Shown here piece after piece: positions 8,982-19,165 of a stretch of DNA of 64,000 nucleotides (its first letter is position 1; each line of letters begins with the position of its first letter). The translations under genes were made by a program, and so were the position numbers. The stretch is taken from assembly GCF_025144145.1 (NCBI RefSeq), contig NZ_CP083546.1, forward strand, positions 3,940,001 through 4,004,000. Direction: 5' to 3'. The stretch comes from Leisingera sp. M658 (lineage in GTDB: Bacteria > Pseudomonadota > Alphaproteobacteria > Rhodobacterales > Rhodobacteraceae). Below the pieces are notes generated by a model. That model ran no database searches and had not been told where the DNA came from. It was given only the letters and a program-made list of their open reading frames with translations.

Positions 8982-10271
8982 TTAAACAACAACGTCCAGC
9001 CGTTCCTGAGAACCGACTCCGAATACTTGCTTGTAGCGCGCAATCTCCTTTGCAGGCCCCATTGCCTTTTCCGGATTGTCCGACAGTTTCACGGTCGGCC
9101 GGCCATTGGCGGCAACCGCCTTGCAGACCAGCGAAAACGGCGCCAGCGCGTTATCCTTCACCAGCCCGCGGAAGTCGTTGGTCAGCAGCGTGCCCCAGCC
9201 AAAGGACACTTTGGTGCGGTCCGAGAACTGCGCGTGCAGGTCCTGGATCTGCTGCACGTCGAGCCCGTCGGAAAAGATCACCCGCTTCTCCGCCGGGTCC
9301 TCGCCGCGGTCCTGCCACCAATTGATCGCAACTTCCGCGCCCTTGGCCGGATCGCCGCTGTCGATACGGATGCCGGTCCAGCCGGCCAGCCAATCGGGCG
9401 CACGGTCCAGGAAGCCTTGGGTGCCGTAGGTGTCGGGCAGGATGATGCGCAGGTTTCCCTCGTGCTCGTCATGCCAGTCGGACAGAACGTCATAGGGCGC
9501 TTGGGCCAGCTTCGCGTCATCTTCAGCCAGCGCGGAATAGACCATCGGCAGCTCATGGGCATTGGTGCCGATCGCCTCCACTTCGCGGCGCATCGCGATG
9601 AGACAGTTGGAGGTGCCGGTGAATTTGCCGCCCAGCCCCTCGTGCATCGCCTGCACGCACCAGTCCTGCCACAGGAACGAGTGCCGCCGCCGGGTGCCGA
9701 AATCGGCGATGGTCAGCCCGTCCACGTCCCGCAGGCGATCGATCTTTTCCCAAACCTTGGTCATGGCGCGGGCATAAAGCACCTGCAATTCAAACCGGCC
9801 CATGCTGTTGATTACCGCACGGCTGCGCAGCTCCATCAGCACCGCCAGCGCTGGGATTTCCCACAGCATCACTTCGTGCCATTTGCCCTCGAAGGTCAGC
9901 TCATACTGATCGCCCCTGCGTTCCAGATGATAGGGCGGCAGGCGCAGGCCCTCGAACCATTCCATGAAGTCAGGGCGGAACATCTGCCGCTTGCCGTAAA
10001 AGGTATTGCCGCGCAGCCAAGTGCTTTCACCGCGGCTGAGCGACAGCGAGCGGATATGGTCGAGCTGTTCGCGCAGCTCGCCCTCGTCGATCAGCCGGGC
10101 CAGCGGCACCTGCGCGGAACGGTTGATCAGCGAGAAGGCCACCGTCGTGTCCGGCTTGTTGCGGAACACCGACTGGCACATCAGAAGCTTGTAAAAATCC
10201 GTATCAATCAGCGACCGGACAATCGGATCGATTTTCCATTTGTGATTGTAGACGCGGGTTGCAATATCCAC
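8982..10271 (-). CDS. pncB: Nicotinate phosphoribosyltransferase
   Basis: Makes nicotinate mononucleotide from nicotinate, PRPP and ATP in the Preiss-Handler NAD salvage route; 429 residues, typical length. Family signatures are LIDTDFYKLLMCQSVF near the N-terminus, the phosphorylated-His segment GTNAHELPM (H239), IRIDSGDP and VSFGWGTLLTND. The start is a GTG at 10271 with GAGG upstream, since no in-frame ATG precedes the conserved N-terminus. It lies 62 bases downstream of the hybrid kinase gene, and pncA is the next gene beyond that. All three read leftwards. Confidence 0.96.
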   Translation of the reverse strand: MDIATRVYNHKWKIDPIVRSLIDTDFYKLLMCQSVFRNKPDTTVAFSLINRSAQVPLARLIDEGELREQLDHIRSLSLSRGESTWLRGNTFYGKRQMFRPDFMEWFEGLRLPPYHLERRGDQYELTFEGKWHEVMLWEIPALAVLMELRSRAVINSMGRFELQVLYARAMTKVWEKIDRLRDVDGLTIADFGTRRRHSFLWQDWCVQAMHEGLGGKFTGTSNCLIAMRREVEAIGTNAHELPMVYSALAEDDAKLAQAPYDVLSDWHDEHEGNLRIILPDTYGTQGFLDRAPDWLAGWTGIRIDSGDPAKGAEVAINWWQDRGEDPAEKRVIFSDGLDVQQIQDLHAQFSDRTKVSFGWGTLLTNDFRGLVKDNALAPFSLVCKAVAANGRPTVKLSDNPEKAMGPAKEIARYKQVFGVGSQERLDVVV

Positions 10272-10333
10272 CGGCAGCCTCGTGCATAAGGGTCACTGAT
10301 TGATAGAATAGCGCGCCTGCGGGAGCAAGGAAA

Positions 10334-12601
10334 TCAACCCGCGCGGCGGGCTTGTGCTTGCGGTGCCAATTGGCCCAGCACCTCCAAAAGCACACCCCGG
10401 TTGATCGGCTTGCTCATAAAGTTATCCATGCCGGCATCCAGGCAGGCCTTGCGGTCAGACTCAAAGGCATTGGCGGTCAGGGCCACAATGGCCGGCTGCG
10501 GGCGGGCCCTGGCCCGGATCATCCGGGTGGCCTCCAGCCCATCCATTTCCGGCATCGACATATCCATCAGAATGATATCGGGCGCAAAATCTTCAAAACG
10601 CGCCACTGCCTCGCGGCCATCCTTGGCAAAGGCCAGCTCCACCGGGGCGGATTGCAGGAATTTTTCAATCAGCACCCGGTTCACCGCGTTGTCCTCGGCC
10701 ACCAGAACCCGCAGGCCGTCCAGTGCCGGGGAGCTGTCCGGATAGGCCGGTGCCGCGGGCGCCTTTGCAGGTTCCGGCTGAGGCGTTTGCAACCGCAGCC
10801 GCACCGTAAAACAGGACCCCAAGCCCGGTTCCGACGTGACCGTGATACTGCCGTCCATCGCTTCCGCAATGCGGCGGGATATGGCCAGCCCAAGCCCGGT
10901 GCCGCCAAAACGGCGGCTGATTGCAGCATCCGCTTGGGAAAAACGCTCAAACACCTTGCCAAGCTTTTCCGCGGCGATGCCAATTCCGGTATCTGCAACC
11001 GAGAACACCAGGTCGCGGCCTGTCCCTGACGCCGCCGGTTCGGCATCCAGTGTCACCAGCACCCGGCCCTGATCCGTGAACTTGATCGCATTACCGGTGA
11101 GGTTCATCAGAACCTGCCGGATCCGCCGGTCATCCCCCCGCAGCAGGCTGGGCACACGACCGGTGATTTTCAGTACCAGCTCCAACTCTTTGGCGTCTGC
11201 CTGGGCCTGCAGCAGGCGGATGGTTTCCTCAAAACAGGCGTGCGGATCGAAATTGACCTGGCTGAGGTTAAGCTCCTCGGCATCCATTTGCGAAAAATCG
11301 AGCACATCATTGATCAGCGCCAGCAGGGTATCCGCCGAACTGAGGATGGTGTCTGTGTAAAGGGTTTGTTCTTCATCCATGCTGCTTTCGCGCAGCAACT
11401 GGGCCATGCCGATCACACCATTCATCGGTGTCCGGATTTCGTGGCTCATCGTGGCCAGAAAATCAGCCTTGGCCCGGGCGCCTTCCTCGGCGGCGATACG
11501 GGCCTGTTCCAGTTGCTGGGCATGTTCCTTGGAGGCGGTGATGTCCCGCTCCACCGCGATCAGGGTCTCCAGTTCGCCGGCTGCGTTCAGCATCGGCACC
11601 TGGCTGGTCTCGATCCAGACCCGCCGGCCGTCCTTGCAGCGATTGCGGATTTCCACCCGCAGAGGACGCGCATGGAGAACACTGTCTTGCAGCTGGCGGA
11701 TAGTCTCGGCGTCCGTCTCGCCGCTGTTCAGCAGATCGCCGGGCAACTGACCCAGCGCCTCGTCAAAGCTGTAACCGGTGATGCGGGTGAAACTGTCGTT
11801 CACCCAGGTGATGCGCCCGTCGCGGTCCATCAGCATAACACTGTCATTGGCGCTTTCAGCAACCAGCGCCAGGCGCTTGGCCTCCATCTTCTGGTCGGAA
11901 AGCCGGACATAGGCGGCTTCCAGTTCCTCCTGCTGGAGCGCCTGTGCCAGCAAAGCGCCGCGGGTCCGGCTGAAATTGCGCCTGACATAGCTCAGAAACC
12001 AGAAAAAGGAGGCAAAAAGAACTGCCAGCCCTGCCAGATGAAGGAAATACGCAGGTGCCAGAACCGGGGTTTCAACGATCTCCACGGCCAGAAAGGCAAC
12101 CGGCAGTGCCGCATAGGTGACAAGTCTGGTTATGACTGCAAGCGGATGATACGGCAGCACCAGCCCGGCATTGATCGCCATCCCGGTAAGCAGACCGATT
12201 GTAAAAAGCGGCTCATTATGGGCGTGCGGCACCAATCCCGGCATTTCGACCCAGAACGGGGCTGACGCGGCCGCGCCGAGCGCCAAGGCGTGCAAAAAGG
12301 CGGTCAGCGCCGTCAGCAGCCGCAGCCACCCTTCGCTCATCCCGCGGCGGACCAGATGATCCGCCTGGCGCAGCAGAAGGCAGTCCGCAACATCCCCGGC
12401 AAGCGCAAGCGCAAAAGCCAGCAGCGAATAGAGCGGCGGCACAACCAGCCCAAGAACGGCAAAAGCAAAAAGCATGAACAACAGGCGGGCCCGGAACGCG
12501 CGGACACGGCCGCGGCAATAGCGCAACAACAGCTCAAGCGAGCCGTATCGTTTACTAAAGTTGGCCAGCGGTCCGTTGCCGGTCCAGTCCGAAGTGTCCA
12601 T
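10334..12601 (-). CDS. Membrane PAS hybrid sensor histidine kinase with C-terminal receiver
   Basis: A 755-residue hybrid kinase. Residues about 45-205 contain several hydrophobic helices. A PAS domain follows at about 240-355 (VNDSFTRITGYSFDEALG ... DITASKEHAQ), then HisKA with phospho-acceptor H387 in SHEIRTPMNG. The HATPase domain lies at about 490-600 (N-box NLTGNAIKF, ADTGIGI, FGGTGLGLAIS), and the receiver at about 625-745 has acceptor D680 in LMDMSMPEMDG. There is no Hpt domain, so phosphotransfer probably goes to a separate protein. ATG at 12601 is preferred over the adjacent TTG. Its only neighbours are the NAD salvage genes; no partner regulator is adjacent. Confidence 0.93.
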   Translation of the reverse strand: MDTSDWTGNGPLANFSKRYGSLELLLRYCRGRVRAFRARLLFMLFAFAVLGLVVPPLYSLLAFALALAGDVADCLLLRQADHLVRRGMSEGWLRLLTALTAFLHALALGAAASAPFWVEMPGLVPHAHNEPLFTIGLLTGMAINAGLVLPYHPLAVITRLVTYAALPVAFLAVEIVETPVLAPAYFLHLAGLAVLFASFFWFLSYVRRNFSRTRGALLAQALQQEELEAAYVRLSDQKMEAKRLALVAESANDSVMLMDRDGRITWVNDSFTRITGYSFDEALGQLPGDLLNSGETDAETIRQLQDSVLHARPLRVEIRNRCKDGRRVWIETSQVPMLNAAGELETLIAVERDITASKEHAQQLEQARIAAEEGARAKADFLATMSHEIRTPMNGVIGMAQLLRESSMDEEQTLYTDTILSSADTLLALINDVLDFSQMDAEELNLSQVNFDPHACFEETIRLLQAQADAKELELVLKITGRVPSLLRGDDRRIRQVLMNLTGNAIKFTDQGRVLVTLDAEPAASGTGRDLVFSVADTGIGIAAEKLGKVFERFSQADAAISRRFGGTGLGLAISRRIAEAMDGSITVTSEPGLGSCFTVRLRLQTPQPEPAKAPAAPAYPDSSPALDGLRVLVAEDNAVNRVLIEKFLQSAPVELAFAKDGREAVARFEDFAPDIILMDMSMPEMDGLEATRMIRARARPQPAIVALTANAFESDRKACLDAGMDNFMSKPINRGVLLEVLGQLAPQAQARRAG

Positions 12602-12675
12602 CAATCAGCCTTGGCATCTGTCGGGGTGCCCGCACAGCATAGCAACGCCTTTGTTAATATTTCGCGCCATTCTCC

Positions 12676-13272
12676 TTAAGATTGCAGGTTTATATTTTTG
12701 CTCTCCATTCCCTCCAGCGCCGCCTGCAGCGATCCGTCCAGATCAATGGCGCGGCAGGCTGCCAGCTCAACCGTTACGGAAAAGCCAAGCCGCGCCGCAT
12801 CCAGGGCAGTGAAGGCAACACAGAAATCAGTGGCCAGTCCAGCCAGGGTCAGCGCAGTGATGCCGCGGCTGCGCAAATAGCCTTCCAGCCCGGTGGGGGT
12901 GGAGTGATCGTTCTCAAAGAACCCCGAATAGCTGTCAATTCCTGGCCGGAAGCCCTTGCGGATGATCAGGTCGCCATCGGTGCGCAAACCCTTGTGAAAT
13001 GCGGCCCCATCGCTGCCCTGCACGCAGTGATCCGGCCACAAAACCTGGGTGCCATAAGGCATTTCGGCCGTGTCAAACGAATCCTTTCCCGGATGCGAAG
13101 ACGCAAAGGAGGTATGCCCCGCCGGGTGCCAGTCCTGGGTCAGGATCACCGCATCGAACCGGTCCATCATGGCGTTTATGGGGGCCACCACCTCATCCCC
13201 GCCGGGCACGGCCAGGGCGCCCCCAGGGCAGAAATCATTCTGTACATCCACGACAATCAGAGCCTGGGTCAT
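12676..13272 (-). CDS. pncA: Nicotinamidase / pyrazinamidase
   Basis: Hydrolyses nicotinamide to nicotinate, feeding PncB. The protein is 198 residues with the isochorismatase-like fold. Catalytic triad: D9 in VVDVQNDF, K106 in IRKGFRP and C151 in ATDFCVAFTALDA. The metal-binding segment is QDWHPAGHTSFA. ATG at 13272 has AAGGAA upstream and begins at the conserved MTQALIVVDVQ. It is divergent from trhO. Confidence 0.95.
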   Translation of the reverse strand: MTQALIVVDVQNDFCPGGALAVPGGDEVVAPINAMMDRFDAVILTQDWHPAGHTSFASSHPGKDSFDTAEMPYGTQVLWPDHCVQGSDGAAFHKGLRTDGDLIIRKGFRPGIDSYSGFFENDHSTPTGLEGYLRSRGITALTLAGLATDFCVAFTALDAARLGFSVTVELAACRAIDLDGSLQAALEGMESKNINLQS

Positions 13273-13450
13273 CGGCAATTCCTTTGCTGGGCACACAATA
13301 TGTAGCGGCGGCAATGGATCTTGGAAACTCCCGCTGACCAGTCGCATACCGGTGCAGCAATTAACATGCATCCAAAGCCCTTATTTTACTGGCTCAGCGG
13401 GGGTGGCTCTTTCTCTTGAATTACCCGCGCCATGGTTCTAAGGGCGGGGT

Positions 13451-14362
13451 ATGTACACAATTGCTGCCCTCTATCACTTCACCCGTTTCCCCGATCCCGC
13501 CGCGATCCGTCCGGCGCTGCTGGAGCTTTGCCAGGCGCAAGGCGTCAAAGGCTCGCTGCTGCTGGCGCAGGAGGGGATCAATGGCACCATCGCCGGACCG
13601 CGCGCAGGTATCGATGCGGTGCTGTCCCATATCAAGGGCTTGCCCGGCTGCGCGGATCTGGACTGGAAAGAAGCCACCGCCGCTGAGCCGCCCTTTGGCA
13701 GGATGAAGGTGCGGCTGAAGAAAGAGATCGTGACGATGGGCCAGCCGGACGTGGATCCGCTGGCATCTGTTGGCCATTACGTTGAGCCGGAGGAATGGAA
13801 CGATCTGATCCGGCAGGACGATGTTGTCCTGATCGACACCCGCAACGATTACGAAGTGGCGATCGGCACATTTGAAGGCGCGATTGATCCCATGACCGAG
13901 TCGTTCCGCGACTTTCCGGCCTGGTGGGAAAAGAACAAAGAGCGCTTTCACAACAAGCGGGTTGCGATGTTCTGCACCGGCGGCATCCGTTGCGAGAAGT
14001 CGACCAATTACCTGCTGGGTCAAGGGGTGGAGGATGTCTATCACCTGAAGGGCGGCATTCTGCGCTATCTGGAGGAAATGCCTGCGGATAACAGCACCTG
14101 GGAAGGTGAATGTTTTGTCTTCGACAACCGGGTATCTGTTGGCCACGGGCTGGTGGAAGGCCCGCACGAGCTGTGCCACGGCTGCCGCCGCCCGATCCTG
14201 CCCGAGGACAAGGCGCGCCCCGGGTTTGAGCAGGGCGTCACCTGCCATCAGTGCATCGATCAGACCTCGGAAGAAGACAAGGCGCGGTTCCGTGAGCGGC
14301 AGAAGCAGATGATGCTCGCCCGCAAACGCGGCGCGGATCATCTGGGCAGCATCCCCCTGTAA
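13451..14362 (+). CDS. trhO: Rhodanese-domain tRNA uridine-34 hydroxylase (TrhO/YceA family)
   Basis: Catalyses oxygen-dependent hydroxylation of wobble uridine-34 in tRNA (5-hydroxyuridine), as shown for the YceA/TrhO family. 303 residues: an N-terminal acylphosphatase-like domain (1-90), a rhodanese domain (about 120-225) with active-site C175 in MFCTGGIRCEKS, and a C-terminal Cys-rich patch (CHGCRRPI, CHQC) typical of this group. It stands alone, with a strong terminator after it. Confidence 0.93.
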   Translation: MYTIAALYHFTRFPDPAAIRPALLELCQAQGVKGSLLLAQEGINGTIAGPRAGIDAVLSHIKGLPGCADLDWKEATAAEPPFGRMKVRLKKEIVTMGQPDVDPLASVGHYVEPEEWNDLIRQDDVVLIDTRNDYEVAIGTFEGAIDPMTESFRDFPAWWEKNKERFHNKRVAMFCTGGIRCEKSTNYLLGQGVEDVYHLKGGILRYLEEMPADNSTWEGECFVFDNRVSVGHGLVEGPHELCHGCRRPILPEDKARPGFEQGVTCHQCIDQTSEEDKARFRERQKQMMLARKRGADHLGSIPL

Positions 14363-14384
14363 ACCGCCAGCCAACTGACACCAA

Positions 14385-14416
14385 AAAGGCCGCTGCCCAT
14401 CGAGGCAGCGGCCTTT
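14385..14416. terminator. Bidirectional Rho-independent terminator
   Basis: A perfect 13-base-pair stem (14385-14397 with 14104-type partner at 14404-14416, 6-base loop) is flanked by an A-run on the left and a T-rich stretch on the right. It can terminate trhO rightwards and the nap operon leftwards. Confidence 0.85.
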
Positions 14417-14442
14417 ATTGTTGTTTGCGGGGGCTGGCAGCG

Positions 14443-15111
14443 TCAGTCGCTGCTCAGGCCCAGATAGCTGCGGGTGCTGGCCAGCAGGCCTGCGCCATGG
14501 GCCGGGGCCAGCAGACCGGCATGATCTTCGCCTTCGGCAGCACTCATGTCGGGCAGCTGGTGGGCGATGCCCTTGTGACAGCTGATACAGGTCTTTTCGC
14601 CGGTGAACAGGAAGCGTTCATGGGCATCCGCCGCCCGTTTGGACTGGCGGGTGATATCCATCGATTCGTCCGAGTGGCAGTTGCGGCACTCCAGCGAGTC
14701 ATTCGCTTCAAGCCTCGCCCATTCGTGCTGCGCCAGTTCCAGCCGGTGCTCCAGGAATTTCTCGCGCGTGTTGATGGTGCCGAAGATCTTGCCCCAGACC
14801 TCCTTGGAGGCCTGCATCTTGCGGGCAATCTTGTTGGACCATTGATGCGGCACGTGGCAGTCTGGGCAGGACGCCCGCACGCCGGAGCGGTTGGAGTAGT
14901 GGATCGTCGGCTTCAGCTCCTCAAACACGTTGTCGCGCATCTCGTGGCAGCTGGTGCAGAAGGCCTCGGTGTTGGTGACCTCAAGCGCGGTGTTGAAACC
15001 GCCCCAGAAGATGATCCCCATCACAAAACCGCCCATGGTCAGGAAGCCAAGCGAGAAGAAGGCGCTGGGGCGGGTGATGATCCACCACAGACGTTTTAAG
15101 AATCCCCACAT
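14443..15111 (-). CDS. napC: Cytochrome c-type protein NapC (tetraheme quinol dehydrogenase)
   Basis: Inner-membrane tetraheme cytochrome of the NapC/NirT family that passes electrons from the quinol pool to NapAB. 222 residues: one N-terminal membrane helix (about 15-38) followed by four CXXCH heme sites, CTSCH, CPDCH, CRNCH and CISCH. Its start shares one base with the napB stop (TGATG). It is last in napEFDABC. Because napG and napH are absent, NapC must be the main quinol entry point. Confidence 0.95.
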   Translation of the reverse strand: MWGFLKRLWWIITRPSAFFSLGFLTMGGFVMGIIFWGGFNTALEVTNTEAFCTSCHEMRDNVFEELKPTIHYSNRSGVRASCPDCHVPHQWSNKIARKMQASKEVWGKIFGTINTREKFLEHRLELAQHEWARLEANDSLECRNCHSDESMDITRQSKRAADAHERFLFTGEKTCISCHKGIAHQLPDMSAAEGEDHAGLLAPAHGAGLLASTRSYLGLSSD

Positions 15112-15596
15112 CAGTCAGACCCGCCCTGTTTCGAGTGCACGTAGTCCAGCACCTGGTCGACATCGACAAACTCGTTTTCAACCAGCGGCCGGGCATTGGT
15201 CTGCACCACGTGGCACTGAGTGCAGAAATAGCGCCGCGGGCTGACCGCGGCGAGGGTCTGGCCCTCGCGGTTCATGAAGTGGGTGACCGAGATCATCGGC
15301 GCCTGGCTGACCTCCACCGCGGTGCGGCTGTGGCAGGTCAGGCATTTGTTGGAATTGAGATCCACCTGATAATTGTCAGTCTTATGCGGGATCAGCGGCG
15401 GCTGGTCCGGGTAGTTGCGCACCTGGCGGATGTCGGTGTTGACGATGCCGGGGATCTGGGTGGCTTCGCCCTCTTCCGCCAGCGGCGCATTGTTGCGCAG
15501 CGTCGCGACCTGGTTCTGGGCAAAAGCTGGTGAAGCCATAAAGACCGGGGCCAGCAGGATCGGAGCGGCCAGGATGGCGAGACGGAGATGTTTCAT
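15111..15596 (-). CDS. napB: Periplasmic nitrate reductase diheme subunit NapB
   Basis: Small electron-transfer subunit of periplasmic nitrate reductase, 161 residues. A signal peptide ([17 protein letters not shown]...ASPAFA) precedes two heme c sites, CLTCH and CTQCH; conserved PPLIPH and axial-ligand histidines are present. ATG at 15596 is chosen because the signal peptide begins there. It is 8 bases downstream of napA and coupled to napC. Confidence 0.95.
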   Translation of the reverse strand: MKHLRLAILAAPILLAPVFMASPAFAQNQVATLRNNAPLAEEGEATQIPGIVNTDIRQVRNYPDQPPLIPHKTDNYQVDLNSNKCLTCHSRTAVEVSQAPMISVTHFMNREGQTLAAVSPRRYFCTQCHVVQTNARPLVENEFVDVDQVLDYVHSKQGGSD

Positions 15597-15604
15597 GACG
15601 GGCC

Positions 15605-18115
15605 TCACACTGCTTCGATACGGACTGCGCATTTCTTATAGTCCGTCTGTTTCGAGATCGGATCGGTGGCATCCAGCGTGACCTTGTTGATCAGCCGGCG
15701 CGCATCGAACCAGGGCACAAACACCAGACCTTTGGGCGGCTTGTTACGGCCGCGGGTCTCTACGCGGGTACGGATTTCACCGCGCCGCGAGATGATCCGC
15801 ACCTCGGTGCCGCGCCGGAACCCTTGGGCCGAAGCATCGTCCGGGTGCATGTAGCACAGCGCGTCGGGGACTGCCTGATACAGCTCTGGCACCCGCTGGG
15901 TCATTGAGCCGGAGTGCCAGTGTTCCAGCACGCGGCCAGTGGCCAGCCATATCGGGTATTCTTCATCCGGGCTTTCTGCCGGCGGCTCGTAAGGCAGCGC
16001 AAAGATCACCGCTTTGCCGTCGGGCTTGCCATAGAACTCGTAGTCCGAGCCCGGGGTCACATAGGGGTCCGAGCCTTCCTTGAAGCGCCAGCGGGTTTCC
16101 TTGCCGTCGACCACTGGCCAGCGCAGCCCGCGTTCCTCGTGGTAGCGGTCAAAAGGCGCCAGATCGTGGCCGTGGCCGCGGCCAAACTCTGCATATTCCT
16201 CGAACAGGCCCTTTTGGAGATAGAACCCAAAGTCTTCGGATTCGTGGTTGCCGTACTCTTTGGCTTTCTCGGTCAGTTCAAACTGGTCAACCTTGCCGTT
16301 GGCAAACAGCACGTCGAACAGGGTCTTGCCTTTATACTCCGGGTTGGCGTCCAGCAGCTCGGCCGGCCAGACCTCGTCGGTGGTGAAGCGTTTGGAGAAT
16401 TCCGCCAGCTGCCACAGGTCGGACTTGGATTCACCCGGTGCATTGACCAGCTGGTACCAGAACTGGGTGCGGCGCTCGGCGTTGCCGTATGCGCCTTCTT
16501 TCTCAACCCACATCGCGGCGGGCAGGATCAAATCGGCAGCTTCTGCGGTCACCGTCGGATAGGCGTCCGACACGACGATAAAGTTGTCGGGGTTGCGGTA
16601 GCCCGGCAGCCCTTCCTCCATCATGTTCGGCGCGGCCTGCATATTGTTGTTCACCTGCACCCAGTAGCAGTTGATCTTGCCGTCCTTCAGGTCGCGGTTC
16701 TGTTTGACCGCGTGGGAGCCGATCCAGCCGGGCACGGTGCCGTCGGGCAGTTTCCAGATCTTTTCCGCAAAGGCACGGTGTTCGGGGTTCTTCACCACCA
16801 GATCCGCAGGCAGACGGTGCGAGAAGGTGCCCACCTCGCGCGCGGTGCCGCAGGCCGACGGCTGGCCGGTCAGCGAGAACGGCGAGTTGCCGGGGGTGGA
16901 GATTTTGCCGGTCAGCAGGTGGATGTTGTAAAGCAGGTTGTTGGTCCAGACACCGCGGGTGTGCTGGTTGACGCCCATCGTCCACAGCGACATGACCTTG
17001 GTGTCGGGATCGGCATAAAGCTTGGCGATTTTCTCCAGGGTCTCGGCCGGAACGCCGGACATTTCCTCGGCTTTTTCCAGCGTGTATTCGGAAACGAATT
17101 CGGCGAACTCCTCAAACGACATCGGCTCAGAGCCGCCTGCCTTGTCGTTGTTCTCGGCGGCCTGCTCCAGCGGGTGTTCAGGGCGCAGGCCATAGCCGAT
17201 GTCCTGATTGCCGCGGCGGAAGTTGACGTGTTTGCCGACAAAGTCCTTATGCACCGCATCATTCTGGATGATGTAGTTGGCGATGTAGTTCAGGATCACC
17301 ATGTCGGTTTGCGGGGTGAACACTGCCGGGATATCGGCCAGATCAAAGCTGCGGTGAGTAAAGGTCGACAGAACCGCCACCTTCACATGCGGGTGGCTGA
17401 ACCGGCGGTCGGTGATGCGGGTCCACAGGATCGGGTGCATCTCCGCCATGTTCGAGCCCCACAGCACGAATGCGTCGGCGTTCTCGAAGTCGTCATAGCA
17501 GCCCATCGGCTCGTCGATGCCGAAGGTGCGCATGAAGCCGCCCACAGCAGAGGCCATGCAGTGGCGCGCGTTGGGGTCGATGTTGTTGGACCGAAAGCCC
17601 GCCTTCATCAGCTTGGAGGCCGCATAGCCTTCCCACACTGTCCACTGGCCGGAGCCGAACATGCCGATGCCCTCGGGGCCTTTCTCAGCCAGGGTCTTCT
17701 TCCATTTCTCGGCCATGATATCAAAGGCCTCATCCCAGCTGACCGGGGTGAATTCGCCCTCTTTGTCATATTCGCCGTTGGTCTTGCGCAGCAGCGGCTG
17801 GGTCAGACGGTCGGCGCCGTACATGATCTTGGACAGGAAGTAGCCCTTGACGCAGTTCAGGCCGCGGTTGACCTCGGCCTGGGTATCGCCATGGGTGGCA
17901 ACCACGCGGCCGGCCTTGGTGGCAACCATGATCGAGCAGCCGGTGCCGCAGAAACGGCAGGCCGCCTTGGACCATTTCAGCTCGGTTACATTGGCGTCGG
18001 TGACAAGGTTCTGCGCGGCGGCGGGGATCGGCAGCCCGGCAGCAAGCGCTGCGGCTGCGGCGGCCTGCGCCTTGATGGCGTCGCGGCGGGTCAGGCCAGT
18101 CTTGGGGCCGGTCAT
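15605..18115 (-). CDS. napA: Periplasmic nitrate reductase catalytic subunit NapA
   Basis: Molybdenum bis-MGD enzyme reducing nitrate to nitrite in the periplasm, 836 residues. It carries a Tat signal ([10 protein letters not shown], then an alanine-rich core ending AAAQ). One [4Fe-4S] cluster is bound by [12 protein letters not shown] with a later Cys in NRGLNCVKG. The molybdenum-ligating cysteine is C186 in [11 protein letters not shown]. Other landmarks are FMGSGQ-like [36 protein letters not shown] and the C-terminal [15 protein letters not shown]. The start overlaps the napD stop (ATGA). NapD chaperones this Tat signal. Confidence 0.98.
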   Translation of the reverse strand: MTGPKTGLTRRDAIKAQAAAAAALAAGLPIPAAAQNLVTDANVTELKWSKAACRFCGTGCSIMVATKAGRVVATHGDTQAEVNRGLNCVKGYFLSKIMYGADRLTQPLLRKTNGEYDKEGEFTPVSWDEAFDIMAEKWKKTLAEKGPEGIGMFGSGQWTVWEGYAASKLMKAGFRSNNIDPNARHCMASAVGGFMRTFGIDEPMGCYDDFENADAFVLWGSNMAEMHPILWTRITDRRFSHPHVKVAVLSTFTHRSFDLADIPAVFTPQTDMVILNYIANYIIQNDAVHKDFVGKHVNFRRGNQDIGYGLRPEHPLEQAAENNDKAGGSEPMSFEEFAEFVSEYTLEKAEEMSGVPAETLEKIAKLYADPDTKVMSLWTMGVNQHTRGVWTNNLLYNIHLLTGKISTPGNSPFSLTGQPSACGTAREVGTFSHRLPADLVVKNPEHRAFAEKIWKLPDGTVPGWIGSHAVKQNRDLKDGKINCYWVQVNNNMQAAPNMMEEGLPGYRNPDNFIVVSDAYPTVTAEAADLILPAAMWVEKEGAYGNAERRTQFWYQLVNAPGESKSDLWQLAEFSKRFTTDEVWPAELLDANPEYKGKTLFDVLFANGKVDQFELTEKAKEYGNHESEDFGFYLQKGLFEEYAEFGRGHGHDLAPFDRYHEERGLRWPVVDGKETRWRFKEGSDPYVTPGSDYEFYGKPDGKAVIFALPYEPPAESPDEEYPIWLATGRVLEHWHSGSMTQRVPELYQAVPDALCYMHPDDASAQGFRRGTEVRIISRRGEIRTRVETRGRNKPPKGLVFVPWFDARRLINKVTLDATDPISKQTDYKKCAVRIEAV

Positions 18116-18390
18116 TGGGGGACTCCTTCTTCAATGGCGAGGTCCTGCGCATCGCAGGTTTGATGAAAGACAAGCGCCGCGCTGGCGACGCCGTCGAGAA
18201 GCTGAATTCTGGCCAAGGCATCGCCAATGGCCCGGTCGCTGTTCGCCTCAAACAGGACGACGATCTTGCCCGAGGGATCGGCTTGCGAAATCTCGGCGCC
18301 TGCCATGGATTTGATGTTGGCCAGAACATCCTCCATCTGCGCCGGATTGCTGCGCACCAGCAGGCTGGAAATATGGATCTCTTCTGTCAC
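18112..18390 (-). CDS. napD: NapD chaperone
   Basis: A 92-residue cytosolic protein that binds the Tat signal of NapA and proofreads maturation. It begins [16 protein letters not shown] from a GTG at 18390; the HISSLLV start is characteristic of NapD. The GTG overlaps the napF stop (GTGA), and its own stop overlaps the napA start. The double overlap and conserved N-terminus decide the start although it is not ATG. Confidence 0.92.
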   Translation of the reverse strand: MTEEIHISSLLVRSNPAQMEDVLANIKSMAGAEISQADPSGKIVVLFEANSDRAIGDALARIQLLDGVASAALVFHQTCDAQDLAIEEGVPQ

Positions 18391-18902
18391 GCGGGCGTCC
18401 TTTGCTGGCGGGGGTCGCAGAGTGCGATGGCATTGTTGGGACAGGTGGACAGGCAGGCACCGCAGCCGGTGCAGGCGCCGGCGTCCACCTGGATTGCACC
18501 GACCGGACGGACCGACAGGTCCATCCGGAGGGCACGAGGATCGCAAATGTCGGTGCACAGCTGGCAGGCGATTCCGGCGGCATTCAGGCAGCTGCTGGTG
18601 ATCTCCACCGTCACCGGCCAGGGCGCTGGCTGTGCCAGATCGAACACCGCCTGCGGGCAGGCTTCGGCACAGGCGCCGCAAAAGGTGCATTCGCCACCGT
18701 GGAAACTGATCCGCGGGCGGCTGCGGCTGTCGAATTCGATGATCCCTTGCGGGCAAGCCTCAACACAGGCATTGCAGCCGGTGCACTGCGCCTGCACCCG
18801 GGCCTCATCCGTCCAGGGCGGACGGAATTCCGGCTCCGGGCGGGCCACTTTCCCGGTCAGGAAGGCGCGCCGCGAGGGGGCTGTGCTGGCATGTGCTGGC
18901 AT
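18387..18902 (-). CDS. napF: Ferredoxin-type protein NapF
   Basis: A 171-residue iron-sulfur protein involved in assembling the NapA [4Fe-4S] cluster. Cys clusters in order: CTGCNACVEACP, CTFCGACAEACP, CQLCTDICDP (diverged) and CTGCGACLSTCP. An N-terminal SRRAFLTG stretch resembles a Tat-like motif but lies without a hydrophobic core, consistent with a cytosolic protein. Second gene of the operon, 12 bases after napE. Confidence 0.94.
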   Translation of the reverse strand: MPAHASTAPSRRAFLTGKVARPEPEFRPPWTDEARVQAQCTGCNACVEACPQGIIEFDSRSRPRISFHGGECTFCGACAEACPQAVFDLAQPAPWPVTVEITSSCLNAAGIACQLCTDICDPRALRMDLSVRPVGAIQVDAGACTGCGACLSTCPNNAIALCDPRQQRTPA

Positions 18903-18914
18903 TGGCCTGGCCTC

Positions 18915-19064
18915 TTACCCGGCGGGCGGTCCCAGGAAGATCTGGGAGATCCAGATGATCAGGCCGTATCCGCCGACCAGTCCCACCGCCAGTACCGGCG
19001 CCAGAACCACGGCGAGGAACAGGAAGGTGTTCCGCTCTTCGGCTTTGCTTGGCTGTTCGGACAT
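18915..19064 (-). CDS. napE: NapE small membrane protein
   Basis: A 49-residue single-span membrane protein of unknown biochemical role that often heads nap operons in alphaproteobacteria. Sequence: polar N-terminus (MSEQPSKAEERN), one helix (about 14-42) ending in GPPAG. It is preceded by a strong ribosome site (GGAGG, 8 bases before ATG). First gene of napEFDABC. Confidence 0.9.
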   Translation of the reverse strand: MSEQPSKAEERNTFLFLAVVLAPVLAVGLVGGYGLIIWISQIFLGPPAG

Positions 19065-19165
19065 TTTTTTGTCCTCCTTGGCTCGTACAAATGTAGCGCA
19101 GCAAGCCGGCCGGAAAAGGCCGCATCTGATTCCGGTTTTCTGAACAGTGCCGCGTCGCTGGCAGG

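Noticed and set aside
15914-18163. A 749-codon open frame antisense to napA
   Set aside because: It mirrors napA on the other strand and arises from high GC at third positions; composition is His/Arg/Gly/Val-rich without domain motifs, and napA is certain.
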